A stretch of 64,000 nucleotides of DNA from Caryophanales bacterium UBA4682 (GCA_002404995.1 DHKY01000004.1:88613-152612); one strand, 5' to 3'; shown: positions 51,298 through 60,025, counted from the first letter of the stretch. The notes: generated by a model from the letters alone, not told the origin. Program-made: numbers and translations.

Positions 51298-52290
51298 TTA
51301 ATCAAGCACATAATTCAGGAGATTGTAGTTACTCCACCATAAGCCGATTTCATTTTTTGAACCATAATGGTATAACAAACTTCCAATCATCCTTATCACA
51401 CCTTTTGTAAGGCATGGCAAATAATGTCCGATAATATATTTGAACAAGGTAATAATCCTTCCAACTACGGAAGTGCAATTCCAAGCCGACACAAAAGTAT
51501 AAATAATATCCGCCAGATCTTCCAACTTATCCATCAATTCTTGACTAAAATAAGTTGATATTTCCCCTAGAGAATCATCAGCAACAGCAATCAAGTCTGA
51601 AAAGAAGTCTGACTTACTAGAACGAAACAAATCACGAATATCCTTTAGCATACCGAAATTAACGAGACACCCCATGAATCCTAAAAATGTAGTAAAAGGA
51701 TAATTAGCAGTAAACGAGACTTGGAACCATCCGTATTTCACATCAGACCAAGGCCAAATATTAGGTGAAAAGATATCCTGAGTTGTGATTCCCGATGAAT
51801 AAGGCTGAAAGAAACCATTTTGGTCAATAATGCCATATTCCTGCTCTGTAAGTTCGTTCATTAAAGCCCTGTTATCTGAAACATATTTAAGTTTTCTGTA
51901 ATTTAACTTATATTCTTCATTATCATCTTGATAAGAAACTCCGTATTGTTCTTCATAATCATCAGGACATAATTTTTCATCGTTTACTGGCCTTTCCTCG
52001 TAAACTGAATTATCAAGCTCAATATGGCTACTATCAAATCCGACAAATTGGCTAATCGTATCAATGTCATCCTCACTCAGCTGATTGTTCATTTCTTCAT
52101 GGTCTATTCCCAAAACAGCATTCTCATCCAGCTTTGGATCAAGCTGTGAGACTTCTATATCAAATTTTTCCTGATTTTCATCCGTTCCAGAAGAATCGGA
52201 GGTGTCAGTAGCACTATAAGGAGAAGGAGTAAAAGAGCACAGAAGAAGAGAAGCAAGTGGAGCCAGAATCAAGCGAAATAGTTTTTTCAT
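51298..52290 (-). CDS. Secreted protein of unknown function with acidic N-terminus and hydrophobic C-terminus
   Basis: The 330-aa protein starts MKKLFRLILAPLASLLLCSF (signal peptide; GGAGG 5 nt before the ATG). Residues about 30-140 are very acidic. From about 165 on it is aromatic and hydrophobic (WPWSDVKYGWFQVSF, TTFLGFMGCLVNFGML, VVGRIITLFKYIIGHY), ending GLWWSNYNLLNYVLD. This looks like a protein that interacts with membranes after export. No family is recognised. A longer frame to 52410 is rejected because it passes through the promoter. Confidence 0.75.
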   Translation of the reverse strand: MKKLFRLILAPLASLLLCSFTPSPYSATDTSDSSGTDENQEKFDIEVSQLDPKLDENAVLGIDHEEMNNQLSEDDIDTISQFVGFDSSHIELDNSVYEERPVNDEKLCPDDYEEQYGVSYQDDNEEYKLNYRKLKYVSDNRALMNELTEQEYGIIDQNGFFQPYSSGITTQDIFSPNIWPWSDVKYGWFQVSFTANYPFTTFLGFMGCLVNFGMLKDIRDLFRSSKSDFFSDLIAVADDSLGEISTYFSQELMDKLEDLADIIYTFVSAWNCTSVVGRIITLFKYIIGHYLPCLTKGVIRMIGSLLYHYGSKNEIGLWWSNYNLLNYVLD

Positions 52291-52316
52291 ACAACCTCCA
52301 TTAAAAAACAACCAGG

Positions 52317-52345
52317 ATTCTAAAACAGATTTTAAGCCACAGCAA
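52317..52345 (-). promoter_or_regulatory. Possible promoter of the secreted/membrane cassette
   Basis: TTGCTG (52345-52340), 17 bp and TAGAAT (52322-52317) on the minus strand, 26 nt before the ATG. Both boxes deviate from consensus. Confidence 0.45.
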
Positions 52346-52619
52346 CAAAACCTTTTTTCATGAAAAAACAAAAAGTTGAAGTAAAGGAATGAAAAGAATA
52401 TAATCCTCAAATCAAAGAAACTAGAAGCAAAAAGATATAGGATTCTTTATAAGCCTCCGTATTTTGTCACCTAATCAACCGAATTTTATGACCCTTGCAT
52501 TTGTTTCGAGGTGCAAACGCTTATTTCATGTTTTAAAATCCTCTGAAAGGTGCAATAAAATAAAAACAAAAGATAACCAAAGAAGAAAGCCATTAACATG
52601 AAACCGTTTTCTAAGATAC
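52346..52619. other. Intergenic region without recognised genes
   Basis: The stretch is AT-rich, has no open frame with a ribosome binding site and no clear hairpins. A plus-strand frame beginning at 52598 only covers the terminator and the glycosyltransferase gene in antisense. Confidence 0.5.
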
Positions 52620-52644
52620 AAAAAGAGAGCGTTTCCGCTCCCTT
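52620..52644 (-). terminator. Terminator of the PHP-glycosyltransferase operon
   Basis: GGGAGCG and CGCTCTC close a GAAA tetraloop on the minus strand, followed by TTTTT. It lies 2 nt beyond the glycosyltransferase stop. Confidence 0.92.
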
Positions 52645-52645
52645 G

Positions 52646-53959
52646 CTATTGCTTGATTTTGTTCTTCGAACGCTTCAATGCAGCCCATTTCGGATTCGTG
52701 AAGATACCTTTGAAAATCGGGGCCGCCTGAAGAATCCTATAGAAAGGAACAAGGAACATCGAAGCGACAAGAACTTTCTTGTTCGTCACAAACAGACGTT
52801 TCTTGACGCTGAAGTAGGAATAAATCGGTTGAACGAAGAATGGAATGACTAATGCAACACAAAGGGCGATGACAATGAACCAGACAAACCACCTCAGATT
52901 ATAGCTTCCGACTCCAGAAATGACCCTTGTATTTCCAAGTCCAGTATAAATCAGGGCATAAATATAGTAGAGAGGAATCCAGATAGCAGCAACTAGGCTA
53001 GCCGGAACAATGGCAATATTACAGTATTGGTCAAGATACGACATTTTTGTCGAGAAGGGAACATCCTTCTTGAACAGGTTCTTGAAGAAAAGGCTAAGGC
53101 ACTTGAACCCAAGTGTGAAGTAAAGCCGGAAAAGACCATGTCCCATTCTGGCATTCCGCTTTGCCCTCTCGGATACAGAGGTCGGCTGATCTTCATAGAC
53201 AACAGCCTGATCAATATATTCGACTTTCTTTCCGTCCTTAATCAGACGGTTCAGAGTAAACTCGATATCATCGCTAGAAGACATGGCATCCCAGTCCAGA
53301 GCATATTCAGCCTTGACCCTGCTTGCACAGCCGTTCCTCACGCAGCCAATATGCATTGCCGATCTTGCTTTGCAGGCCACCTGATCGTCCCGGATGTAAT
53401 AAAGTCCGTTCCTGCAAGAGACGATATTCTCAGTAAAGTTCTTGCTGTTCTCAAAGGTACGTCCAAGTTCGACACCGCTATCAGCAGCATCATTGCAGGC
53501 CTTGAGATAGTTCTTGTCAAGCTGATTGTCGGCATCGATGAAGCAGAAGTACTCGTACTTTCCTTCCCCTTCTTTCTTCAGTTCCTGCCTGCCATAGTAC
53601 CTGCAATAAGACGCTTTCCGGTGTTTCGGATCATCATCGAAGATTTCAATGGCGCGTCCGCCATGCTGACGGACGATTTCCGCAGTATTGTCTGTGCAGT
53701 TGTGGCAGAAGACAATGACACGGAATTTGTCTTTTGGATAATCGAGTTTCCTGCAGGAATCCACGGCATCCGCAATCACATCTGCCTCATTCCGAGCACG
53801 GATAATGATTGTAAAATCATGATATTTTTCTGCTTTCTTGTATTTCCGCGGTTTTAAGAACAGAAGACAGCCAAATAGAAGCTGAAAGAAGAAAGAGCCG
53901 AGAATGAAAATCAGCCTGACGATGTTTACCCAGAAGAGAACGTTGTTCAGAATATCCAT
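52646..53959 (-). CDS. Membrane glycosyltransferase family 2
   Basis: The 437-aa protein has one N-terminal membrane helix, a GT-A domain (IIIRARNEADVIADAVDSC, FIDADNQLD as the DxD metal site, SSDDIEFTLNRL) and at least two C-terminal helices, ending in a basic tail. Where processive GT2 enzymes have QxxRW it reads RNARMGHG, so it may transfer single sugars. Family members add sugars to lipids or envelope polymers at the inner face of the membrane. AAAGGAG overlaps the end of the preceding gene. Confidence 0.88.
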   Translation of the reverse strand: MDILNNVLFWVNIVRLIFILGSFFFQLLFGCLLFLKPRKYKKAEKYHDFTIIIRARNEADVIADAVDSCRKLDYPKDKFRVIVFCHNCTDNTAEIVRQHGGRAIEIFDDDPKHRKASYCRYYGRQELKKEGEGKYEYFCFIDADNQLDKNYLKACNDAADSGVELGRTFENSKNFTENIVSCRNGLYYIRDDQVACKARSAMHIGCVRNGCASRVKAEYALDWDAMSSSDDIEFTLNRLIKDGKKVEYIDQAVVYEDQPTSVSERAKRNARMGHGLFRLYFTLGFKCLSLFFKNLFKKDVPFSTKMSYLDQYCNIAIVPASLVAAIWIPLYYIYALIYTGLGNTRVISGVGSYNLRWFVWFIVIALCVALVIPFFVQPIYSYFSVKKRLFVTNKKVLVASMFLVPFYRILQAAPIFKGIFTNPKWAALKRSKNKIKQ

Positions 53960-53964
53960 AGAAT

Positions 53965-54774
53965 TTATCTCCTTTTGTCCTGAATCGAATCCAGATGATC
54001 AAGCAGAACCAAATCATGTCGTCGAACAAACTCCACAGCCTCGAATTCAGCAGCATCATCGCTAAGCTGATTCGGAGCATGGGCATCACAGCCAAGGATG
54101 CATGGTGCTCTGTATTTTCCAGCTAAGGAGAAAAATTCATCCGTCGGATACCTGTAACGGACTTTGTTTCCGATTTTTGTTCTTCCTTTCCGGATACCGC
54201 CCCTATTGATTTCAAGAGGAACATTATAGGCAATGCTCGCCTCAATCAAAGAGCAGGATACCTTCTTGCAATCACTATCGAAATTCTCGATGGAAGCCAG
54301 GAAATAATCCGGATGAGCAAAAATCGAGAACCTGCCTGTCGACCTTGCTTTGACGGCAAGGTCCCGGTATTCATAAAGCTGGGATGGACTAGTTATAGAG
54401 ATGAAACGGGAAACAATATGGTGATGGTCATCCCTCGAGGCATGATTACCTAAAATCCTGTAATCAATGACACCACTGTCAAGAAGTTCCTTATAATAAG
54501 GAAAATAGCAAAGAAAAGCCTCGGCTTCAAAGCCAAGATAAATATCCAGACGGTCCTTATATTCCTTTTTCAGATGATTAATAGACTGACAATAGTCATC
54601 AAAAAGGGAGTAGTCGCCTCTCGTATAAGGTTGCGAAAAACCGGGTAGCCTGATGTGATCAGAGAAACCAAAGCGCCGGAACCCATGTCCTAAGGCTTCT
54701 AGAACATAGTCCTCATCTTCACCCGTTGCGTGTCCGCAACGTTTCGTATGGGTATGATAGTTAGCAGTCAGCAT
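53965..54774 (-). CDS. PHP-domain phosphoesterase (histidinol-phosphatase-like)
   Basis: The 269-aa enzyme has all PHP metal-binding blocks: NYHTHTKRCGHA at the N-terminus, GFSDH, GFEAEAF, GNHASRDDHH, FAHPDYF and GCDAHAP. HisK-type phosphatases look like this, but no histidine genes are near, so another phosphate ester is possible. The start at 54774 is chosen because the promoter ends 19 nt upstream; a longer frame to 54822 covers the -35 box. There is no ribosome binding site, so a short, unstructured leader is expected. Confidence 0.87.
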   Translation of the reverse strand: MLTANYHTHTKRCGHATGEDEDYVLEALGHGFRRFGFSDHIRLPGFSQPYTRGDYSLFDDYCQSINHLKKEYKDRLDIYLGFEAEAFLCYFPYYKELLDSGVIDYRILGNHASRDDHHHIVSRFISITSPSQLYEYRDLAVKARSTGRFSIFAHPDYFLASIENFDSDCKKVSCSLIEASIAYNVPLEINRGGIRKGRTKIGNKVRYRYPTDEFFSLAGKYRAPCILGCDAHAPNQLSDDAAEFEAVEFVRRHDLVLLDHLDSIQDKRR

Positions 54775-54793
54775 AATAAAAGTCTTGTGTTTT

Positions 54794-54822
54794 ATTTTAA
54801 ACGAATTGAATCCTATGTTCAA
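54794..54822 (-). promoter_or_regulatory. Promoter of the PHP-glycosyltransferase operon
   Basis: TTGAAC (54822-54817), 17 bp and TAAAAT (54799-54794). The leader is about 12 nt and has no ribosome binding site. Confidence 0.65.
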
Positions 54823-54843
54823 CCACGAATAAAATCCATAACA

Positions 54844-54867
54844 GAAAAAGGCAGCGCAGGGCTGCCT
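54844..54867 (-). terminator. Terminator of guaA
   Basis: AGGCAGC pairs with GCTGCCT around a 5-nt loop, followed by TTTTC on the minus strand, 14 nt after the guaA stop. Confidence 0.9.
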
Positions 54868-54881
54868 AATTCCACAGGTAA

Positions 54882-56423
54882 CTATTCTAATTCAATCGTT
54901 GACGGAGGTTTGGAAGTGAAATCGTAGAGGACACGGTTCACACCATGCACTTCATTCACAATGCGGTCGACAACTGTCTGAAGCAGGTCATAAGGAAGCG
55001 GATAGGGTTTTGCAGTCCTAAAATCATCCGTTTGGACCGCACGCAGGCAGATTGCATAATCATAAGTCCGACCATCTCCCCTGACGCCGACAGAACGCCT
55101 ATTCGTTAAGGCAGCAAAATACTGGGAGATTTTCTTATCCAGTCCTGCTTTCTTGATTTCCTCACGATAGATCAGGTCGGCATCCTGGACAATCTTGACT
55201 TTATCCGGAGTGACTTCGCCGATGACACGGATTCCAAGGCCCGGTCCCGGGAAGGGCTGACGATAGACAATGCTCTCCGGAAGTCCGAGAAGAAGCCCGA
55301 CTTCCCGGACTTCATCTTTGAAGAGATTCTTCAACGGCTCGACAAGGCCTTTGAAGGACCTGTTCTTCGGCAGGCCGCCGACGTTATGATGGGATTTGAT
55401 TTTTGCCGAGATTCCAAGTCCGGATTCAATACGATCGGGATAGATGGTTCCCTGAGCGAGATATTCGCAATCGGAAAGTTTCTTGGTTTCCTCTTCAAAG
55501 ACTTCCAAGAAAGTAGCACCGATGATTTTACGTTTCTTCTCCGGCTCACTGACTCCTTTCAGACGTTCAAAGAAGAGAGCACTTGCATCCACCGGAATAA
55601 AGTTCAGATCGAATTTTCCTTTTTCCCCGAAGGTCGCTTCAACTTCTTCCGGTTCGTTCTTACGCCTCAGTCCATGGTTGACAAAGACACAATATAGATT
55701 CTTTCCGATTGCCTTGGAGAGAAGAGCAGCGGTAACCGCAGAATCCACACCACCGGAAAGTCCAAGAATCACCTTCTTATCCTTGACCTGTTCACGGATT
55801 TCCTTGATGGTCTCATCAATGAAGTTCTCGCTCTTCCAATCAGGAACGCAGTGGCAGATCTGATAGACAAAGTTCTCGATGACTTTCTGTCCCTCGACAG
55901 AATGCGTGACTTCCGGATGGAACTGCGTAGCATAGATATTCAAGGCTTCATTCTCGAAGGATGCATTCGGACAGGTTTTGCTTCTGGAAGTGGAAACGAA
56001 TCCGTCCGGAAGCTTCGTGACTTGGTCCGTATGGGACATGAAAACAGAAGTCTGTTCATGAATTCCCTTCAGAAGGAAAGAAGGCTGAGTCAGCTCAATA
56101 TCCGTTTTTCCATACTCGCTCTTGATAGCCGGTTCGACTTTTCCGTTAAGCAGATAAGCGATGAGCTGTGCACCGTAGCAGATGCCAAGGACCGGTTTTC
56201 CAAGAGAGAATACTTCTTTGGAGATTTTCGGGGATTCTTCCAAATAAACGGAATTCGGACCTCCGGTGAAAATGATTCCCTTAATAGAAGGATCCTTCAG
56301 CTTTTCTAAATCTATCGTATAGGGAAGAACCTCGGAATAGACATGACACTGGCGGACTCTTCTTGCAATCAGCTGATTGTACTGACCACCGAAATCAATC
56401 ACGACAATCTTGTTTGAAGCCAT
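54882..56423 (-). CDS. guaA: GMP synthase (glutamine-hydrolysing)
   Basis: The 513-aa enzyme converts XMP to GMP. Its glutaminase domain has GGPNSVY, catalytic Cys in GICYGAQLIAYLL (commonly GMQ) and TQFHPEVTHS with the His-Glu pair. The ATP pyrophosphatase domain has the P-loop GLSGGVDSAV, and the dimerisation domain ends VNEVHGVNRVLYDFTSKPPSTIELE. The start at 56423 is chosen for GAGGA 9 nt upstream. The TATAAT at 56450-56445 leaves a leader of about 14 nt, so there is no purine riboswitch. Confidence 0.97.
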   Translation of the reverse strand: MASNKIVVIDFGGQYNQLIARRVRQCHVYSEVLPYTIDLEKLKDPSIKGIIFTGGPNSVYLEESPKISKEVFSLGKPVLGICYGAQLIAYLLNGKVEPAIKSEYGKTDIELTQPSFLLKGIHEQTSVFMSHTDQVTKLPDGFVSTSRSKTCPNASFENEALNIYATQFHPEVTHSVEGQKVIENFVYQICHCVPDWKSENFIDETIKEIREQVKDKKVILGLSGGVDSAVTAALLSKAIGKNLYCVFVNHGLRRKNEPEEVEATFGEKGKFDLNFIPVDASALFFERLKGVSEPEKKRKIIGATFLEVFEEETKKLSDCEYLAQGTIYPDRIESGLGISAKIKSHHNVGGLPKNRSFKGLVEPLKNLFKDEVREVGLLLGLPESIVYRQPFPGPGLGIRVIGEVTPDKVKIVQDADLIYREEIKKAGLDKKISQYFAALTNRRSVGVRGDGRTYDYAICLRAVQTDDFRTAKPYPLPYDLLQTVVDRIVNEVHGVNRVLYDFTSKPPSTIELE

Positions 56424-56444
56424 TGTATTTTTCCTCACTTTTCT

Positions 56445-56450
56445 ATTATA
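56445..56450 (-). promoter_or_regulatory. -10 box of guaA
   Basis: A perfect TATAAT lies 21 nt before the guaA ATG; the -35 region (GAATTT-like) is poor. The short leader still contains the GAGGA ribosome binding site. Confidence 0.5.
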
Positions 56451-56538
56451 CCGAAATAATCAGAAAGAAATTCCTAAATCCGTTTCCAAAAGACAAAAGT
56501 TCCCTTTTTCAGAATTTTCGCTTACAATAAAGAGGCAT

Positions 56539-57270
56539 ATGAATAAAGAAGAACTCATCGAACGAATCAAACAGATTACAGACCGGAAGCAGCTCTCTTT
56601 CTTTGTCGACGGAGAACAGGCAAGGGACCGGTTCAACCACGACGAGAACGAAAAGAGCGAAGTCATCCTTGACCATGGTTCAAACAGGGCTTTCCTCTTA
56701 TTCAAATGGATTTCCTACAGTGTCTTTGCAAAGGCCAAGGGAGCAAACAAGGCAAAGAATATTCTTCCCATCTATAGCCGCATCTTCGAGAAATACGGAT
56801 TAGAAGAAAACACCACGGAAGAAGCCATCAAAACAGTCAAGGATTTCCTGATTGGAAATGGAACAGTCACAAACAGCATGCTTTGCGATTCTAGGTATCC
56901 GTTCTCACTGCAGGAAGAAATCAGCCGTTACCCGGACGATGAAAAAGAAATCAGGAAAGCCTACAACAAGCAAAAAGAAATCATCTTCAATCAGGTCAAT
57001 CTCTTCACTCAGGCAAGGTTCCGGTGCTTCCTTCTTGACAAAGCCTTGGATCCGAACGATATCTGTCCGGACCTGGACAATTTCTCCTCCGGAATCGTCT
57101 ATTGCCATCATAAAAGGTTCATTCCAACCATCAATGGTTCTTATTCTCTCTCTTCTTTCAAAGAAGAAGCCATCAAAGGAATCAAGGAAGCCAGCGCCAG
57201 CTTCCCCTACGAAAGGGTAGAAAAAATCATGCTCTTCTATCCAAGCGTTGGCCTATCCATCAGTTACTAA
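56539..57270 (+). CDS. Conserved-looking hypothetical protein
   Basis: The 243-aa soluble protein starts MNKEELIERIKQITDRKQ and has no signal peptide or membrane segment. It is rich in charged and aromatic residues (LFKWISYSVFAKAKG, YCHHKRFIPTINGSYSLSS, IMLFYPSVGLSISY at the end). I do not recognise a family. TACAAT (56523-56528) ends 10 nt before the ATG and AGAGG is only 3 nt before it, so translation initiation is unusual. It is a single-gene plus-strand unit between minus-strand operons, closed by its own terminator. Confidence 0.78.
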   Translation: MNKEELIERIKQITDRKQLSFFVDGEQARDRFNHDENEKSEVILDHGSNRAFLLFKWISYSVFAKAKGANKAKNILPIYSRIFEKYGLEENTTEEAIKTVKDFLIGNGTVTNSMLCDSRYPFSLQEEISRYPDDEKEIRKAYNKQKEIIFNQVNLFTQARFRCFLLDKALDPNDICPDLDNFSSGIVYCHHKRFIPTINGSYSLSSFKEEAIKGIKEASASFPYERVEKIMLFYPSVGLSISY

Positions 57271-57303
57271 CAGCCTGCGTGTTCCATGCAGGCTGTTTTG
57301 CTT
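57269..57303 (+). terminator. Terminator of the 56539-57270 gene
   Basis: AACAGCCTGC pairs with GCAGGCTGTT around a 9-nt loop, followed by TTGCTTTT. The stem begins in the stop codon. Confidence 0.9.
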
Positions 57304-57352
57304 TTCCGTCGAGCAACTGCCATTTTCTTTAATTAGAAAGAAGAAGCAAAGC

Positions 57353-57382
57353 AAAAAAGCCTGGCGTTTCGCCAGGCTTTTT
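57353..57382 (-). terminator. Terminator of the deoD-NERD-membrane operon
   Basis: AAAAAGCCTGGC pairs with GCCAGGCTTTTT around a 5-nt loop. T-runs lie on both sides, so it can work in both directions. Confidence 0.92.
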
Positions 57383-57384
57383 GA

Positions 57385-58602
57385 TTATTTGTTATCGTCT
57401 TTCTTATCTTTTGTAAAGTCGAATACGCCACCGACAGGATCTTCATCCATAGTACTTTTTGGTTCCGGTTTTGGAGGATTATCCTTTGGCTGATAATCCG
57501 GTTTCCTGTTTTCCGAATTCGGTGCGAAGGGATTCGGCTGGTTGAAAGGAGAATAGAATTCATTGGATCCGCTTCCTTGATCGGCAGGGATAAAGCATCC
57601 GCGTCTTGCACTCTCTTCTCCATGGATATAGTTGGGATTGCAGTAGGTCTGGTAGATGGACACCTTCCTAGTCGGAGGAAGGGAAGAAAGAAGCTTATCC
57701 TGGCTTTCTTCAATGACGGAATAGGCATTGATAAGAATAAAGGCATTCAGGAACAGGAACAGGAAGAAGCCGACCATTGGAGTAATCCTCCTGATCAGAA
57801 GAACAAAATTCGAGTTATTGGTTTCGATGTTGCTGACGCCGAAGATTGTCAATCCGTAGACTAAGGCATAAACAATCAGATAAGGCCAGTTCTTGGAAAA
57901 ATATTTCTTCCTTCGGAAGCCTGCAGTGAAGGAGGCAAAGCTGCCTTTGGCAAGGTTTCTTGCCTGACCAGAAGAAATGTTCTTGTCAATATCCGGAAGG
58001 ACAATGGTTGCGACATAGTGGTTCGAGAGATTCCTGTCAATATTGAAGAAGAGATAGAAAATCGGAAGGAAGAAAATCAATGCAGCAACGATAGAAAGAG
58101 GCTGGCATAATCCACCCCTGTTCTGAGCAACGACCAAGGTCAGGTTCTGTGCATTGCCACCAGCAATTGCCTCCTGAATCGCTTGATAAGAAATCTTTGC
58201 AGCTGGGAAACAGTTCCTCAGCGGAACCATTAAGGAATACCTGAGGAAGTACCTCACCCTTCCTAAGACAAAGCTTCCAATCAGGGATAAGATGACACCG
58301 AAAATTCCAGCCTGGTTTTCCTGGAAGAAAGCACGATATCCATCTGCATAGCTGAATTTCGGATTGCCGATTCCAGATACAAGGCAACGGATTCTTTTTT
58401 CCACGGTATAGAACATCGGGAGAATGAAGTAAAGGAAGAAAAAGGAAAGTCCCCTGGTATAAACGGAAGCAAACAGAAGTCCGCAGGCTAGAATGCAGGG
58501 AGGAAGCAAAAGCAACAAAGAAAAGAAGAGCTCTTTTTTCCTAGCTCGCTTCCGGCGTTTCTCGAATCGTTCTTCGAAATCCTTATCAATTTCTTTTTTC
58601 AT
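57385..58602 (-). CDS. Polytopic membrane protein with Pro-rich cytosolic tail
   Basis: The 405-aa protein starts with a charged segment (KDFEERFEKRRKRARKK), then about six to eight membrane helices, and ends in a Pro/Asn/Asp-rich tail of about 90 residues (NQPNPFAPNSENRK, NPPKPEPKS). The family is unknown. It starts 4 nt after the NERD-like gene and is co-transcribed with it and deoD. The low-complexity tail probably binds a partner. Confidence 0.8.
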   Translation of the reverse strand: MKKEIDKDFEERFEKRRKRARKKELFFSLLLLLPPCILACGLLFASVYTRGLSFFFLYFILPMFYTVEKRIRCLVSGIGNPKFSYADGYRAFFQENQAGIFGVILSLIGSFVLGRVRYFLRYSLMVPLRNCFPAAKISYQAIQEAIAGGNAQNLTLVVAQNRGGLCQPLSIVAALIFFLPIFYLFFNIDRNLSNHYVATIVLPDIDKNISSGQARNLAKGSFASFTAGFRRKKYFSKNWPYLIVYALVYGLTIFGVSNIETNNSNFVLLIRRITPMVGFFLFLFLNAFILINAYSVIEESQDKLLSSLPPTRKVSIYQTYCNPNYIHGEESARRGCFIPADQGSGSNEFYSPFNQPNPFAPNSENRKPDYQPKDNPPKPEPKSTMDEDPVGGVFDFTKDKKDDNK

Positions 58603-58606
58603 TCGT

Positions 58607-59260
58607 TTACGAATCCTTTCTTCGCTGTTTCCTCTTTTCCTTTGTCTGGTCCGAAATGTTCTTCAATTGCTTTGCAATCCGGTCCGTCTGTTCATGGCTG
58701 ATCAGGGAAACTTCATCCGTCTCGGCAATTTTAATCGTCTTCTCTAAATCCTTATAGGGAAGGAACCAAGTACCTTGTTCTTTCCTTGCAATGCCTTTTG
58801 GAACATCCAGTGCATTGTTGTAGACAATAACCGAAACAAACCTTTTGTCTTCCGGAGAGCAGGAGCAGGCCTGTTCGAGCTTTTGGGTCTTTGCAATCAA
58901 GGGGGGAAGCGGATTCTTGACTTTGATATTCGTGTCTTCGTCTTTCTTCAAAAAGAGGTAGGGATCCTTGACGTTTCCGTACAATGCTCCGAATCCGACA
59001 AAAGTCTCGACAATATAGATATAGCGGTCACCAAAGAGAATATGACCGAAAGAAGTCGGGAAAGTATCCGAAAGAAGACTTGCCTTCACATCATGAAGAA
59101 GAAGAAAGTCATTTTCATCTGCAATATAGTTAAGCGTCTTCGCTACTTTCGAATCCAGTTTTTTCTTTTCCCGTGTTTTTTCAAAACAAATACGGAACAG
59201 CCTATATAGGGAAAAGACAAGGATTAACAGGGCAAGGACTAGCCTGAGCCATCCGATCAT
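58607..59260 (-). CDS. Membrane-anchored NERD-like domain protein
   Basis: The 217-aa protein has one N-terminal membrane helix (LRLVLALLILVFSLYRLF) and a domain like NERD (nuclease-related): SFGHILFGDRYIYIVETF followed by GFGALYGN, corresponding to the ...vIEtK..G..G pattern, although the Lys of the catalytic E-x-K is not seen. Function is uncertain. The ATG follows the deoD stop by one base, so the three genes form an operon. The C-terminus is strongly basic (KEKRKQRRKDS). Confidence 0.72.
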   Translation of the reverse strand: MIGWLRLVLALLILVFSLYRLFRICFEKTREKKKLDSKVAKTLNYIADENDFLLLHDVKASLLSDTFPTSFGHILFGDRYIYIVETFVGFGALYGNVKDPYLFLKKDEDTNIKVKNPLPPLIAKTQKLEQACSCSPEDKRFVSVIVYNNALDVPKGIARKEQGTWFLPYKDLEKTIKIAETDEVSLISHEQTDRIAKQLKNISDQTKEKRKQRRKDS

Positions 59261-59261
59261 A

Positions 59262-59963
59262 TTATTCCTTAATGCAGTCTAAAGCGACTTCCCTCCTGTG
59301 GGTAAAGGACTTGACTCTTTCTTCACTGGTGGTTTCCTGATGACTGACAAGGGAATCCGAAATTGTCAGAATAGCAAGTGCTTCCTTATGAAGCTGGGCA
59401 GCAGTCGAGAAAAGAGCATAGGCTTCCATTTCCACAGCAAGGATGCCCCTATCTGCCCATTTCTGCCAATCGTTGTCATTATAGAAATTGTCCGAAGACA
59501 AAACCTGGCCAACCTTGAAAGCATATTTGTGTTCCCGGCAGGACTTCACTGCCTCTTCCAGAACAGGATAAGAAGAAATGGCGGAATACGTGCCAGTCAA
59601 GCCATACTGATGCTGCCAAGCAGAATTCGTGCTTGCGCCCTGAGCGACAACGATATCGAAGAGGTTCAGATCCTTGACAGTCGCACCGGCCGTTCCGATA
59701 CGGATAATACGCTCCACATCATAGTCATGGAATAATTCATAGGAATAGATGCCAATCGAGGGCCTTCCCATGCCAGAGCCCCTGACAGATACTTTCTTTC
59801 CTTTATAATAGCCCGTATAGCCAAACCTGTTGCGGACAGTATTGACCTGCTTGACATCCGTCAGGAAAGTCTCCGCGATAAACTTGGCACGAAGAGGGTC
59901 TCCCGGCCTCAAAACAGTCTTTGCGAAATCGCCTTTATTTGCTTCATTGTGTGGTGTAGACAT
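59262..59963 (-). CDS. deoD: Purine-nucleoside phosphorylase (DeoD type)
   Basis: The 233-aa hexameric enzyme splits purine (deoxy)nucleosides with phosphate. Family blocks are all present: MSTPHNEANKGDFAKTVLRPGDPLRAK, GSGMGRPSIGIYSYEL, IIRIGTAGA, AVEMEAYALF and the catalytic Asp in ISDSLV. AAAGGAG precedes the ATG. It follows dacA by 62 nt with a hairpin between. Confidence 0.97.
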   Translation of the reverse strand: MSTPHNEANKGDFAKTVLRPGDPLRAKFIAETFLTDVKQVNTVRNRFGYTGYYKGKKVSVRGSGMGRPSIGIYSYELFHDYDVERIIRIGTAGATVKDLNLFDIVVAQGASTNSAWQHQYGLTGTYSAISSYPVLEEAVKSCREHKYAFKVGQVLSSDNFYNDNDWQKWADRGILAVEMEAYALFSTAAQLHKEALAILTISDSLVSHQETTSEERVKSFTHRREVALDCIKE

Positions 59964-59993
59964 AACTTTTTCTCCTTTGTCTATATTATGTGG

Positions 59994-60020
59994 AATCCGG
60001 ATAAGCTAAACTATCCGGTT
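59994..60020 (-). other. Intercistronic hairpin between dacA and deoD
   Basis: AATCCGGATA pairs with TATCCGGTT around an 8-nt loop, without a T-run. Its CCGGA arms resemble the other two intercistronic hairpins of the window. Confidence 0.6.
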
Positions 60021-60025
60021 AACCT

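Noticed and set aside
52598..53857. Plus-strand frames antisense to the glycosyltransferase
   Set aside because: They mirror the conserved GT2 coding sequence and have no promoter or ribosome binding site.
56424..56538. Purine riboswitch before guaA
   Set aside because: The TATAAT box lies 21 nt before the ATG, so there is no room for an aptamer, and no purine-aptamer core is visible.
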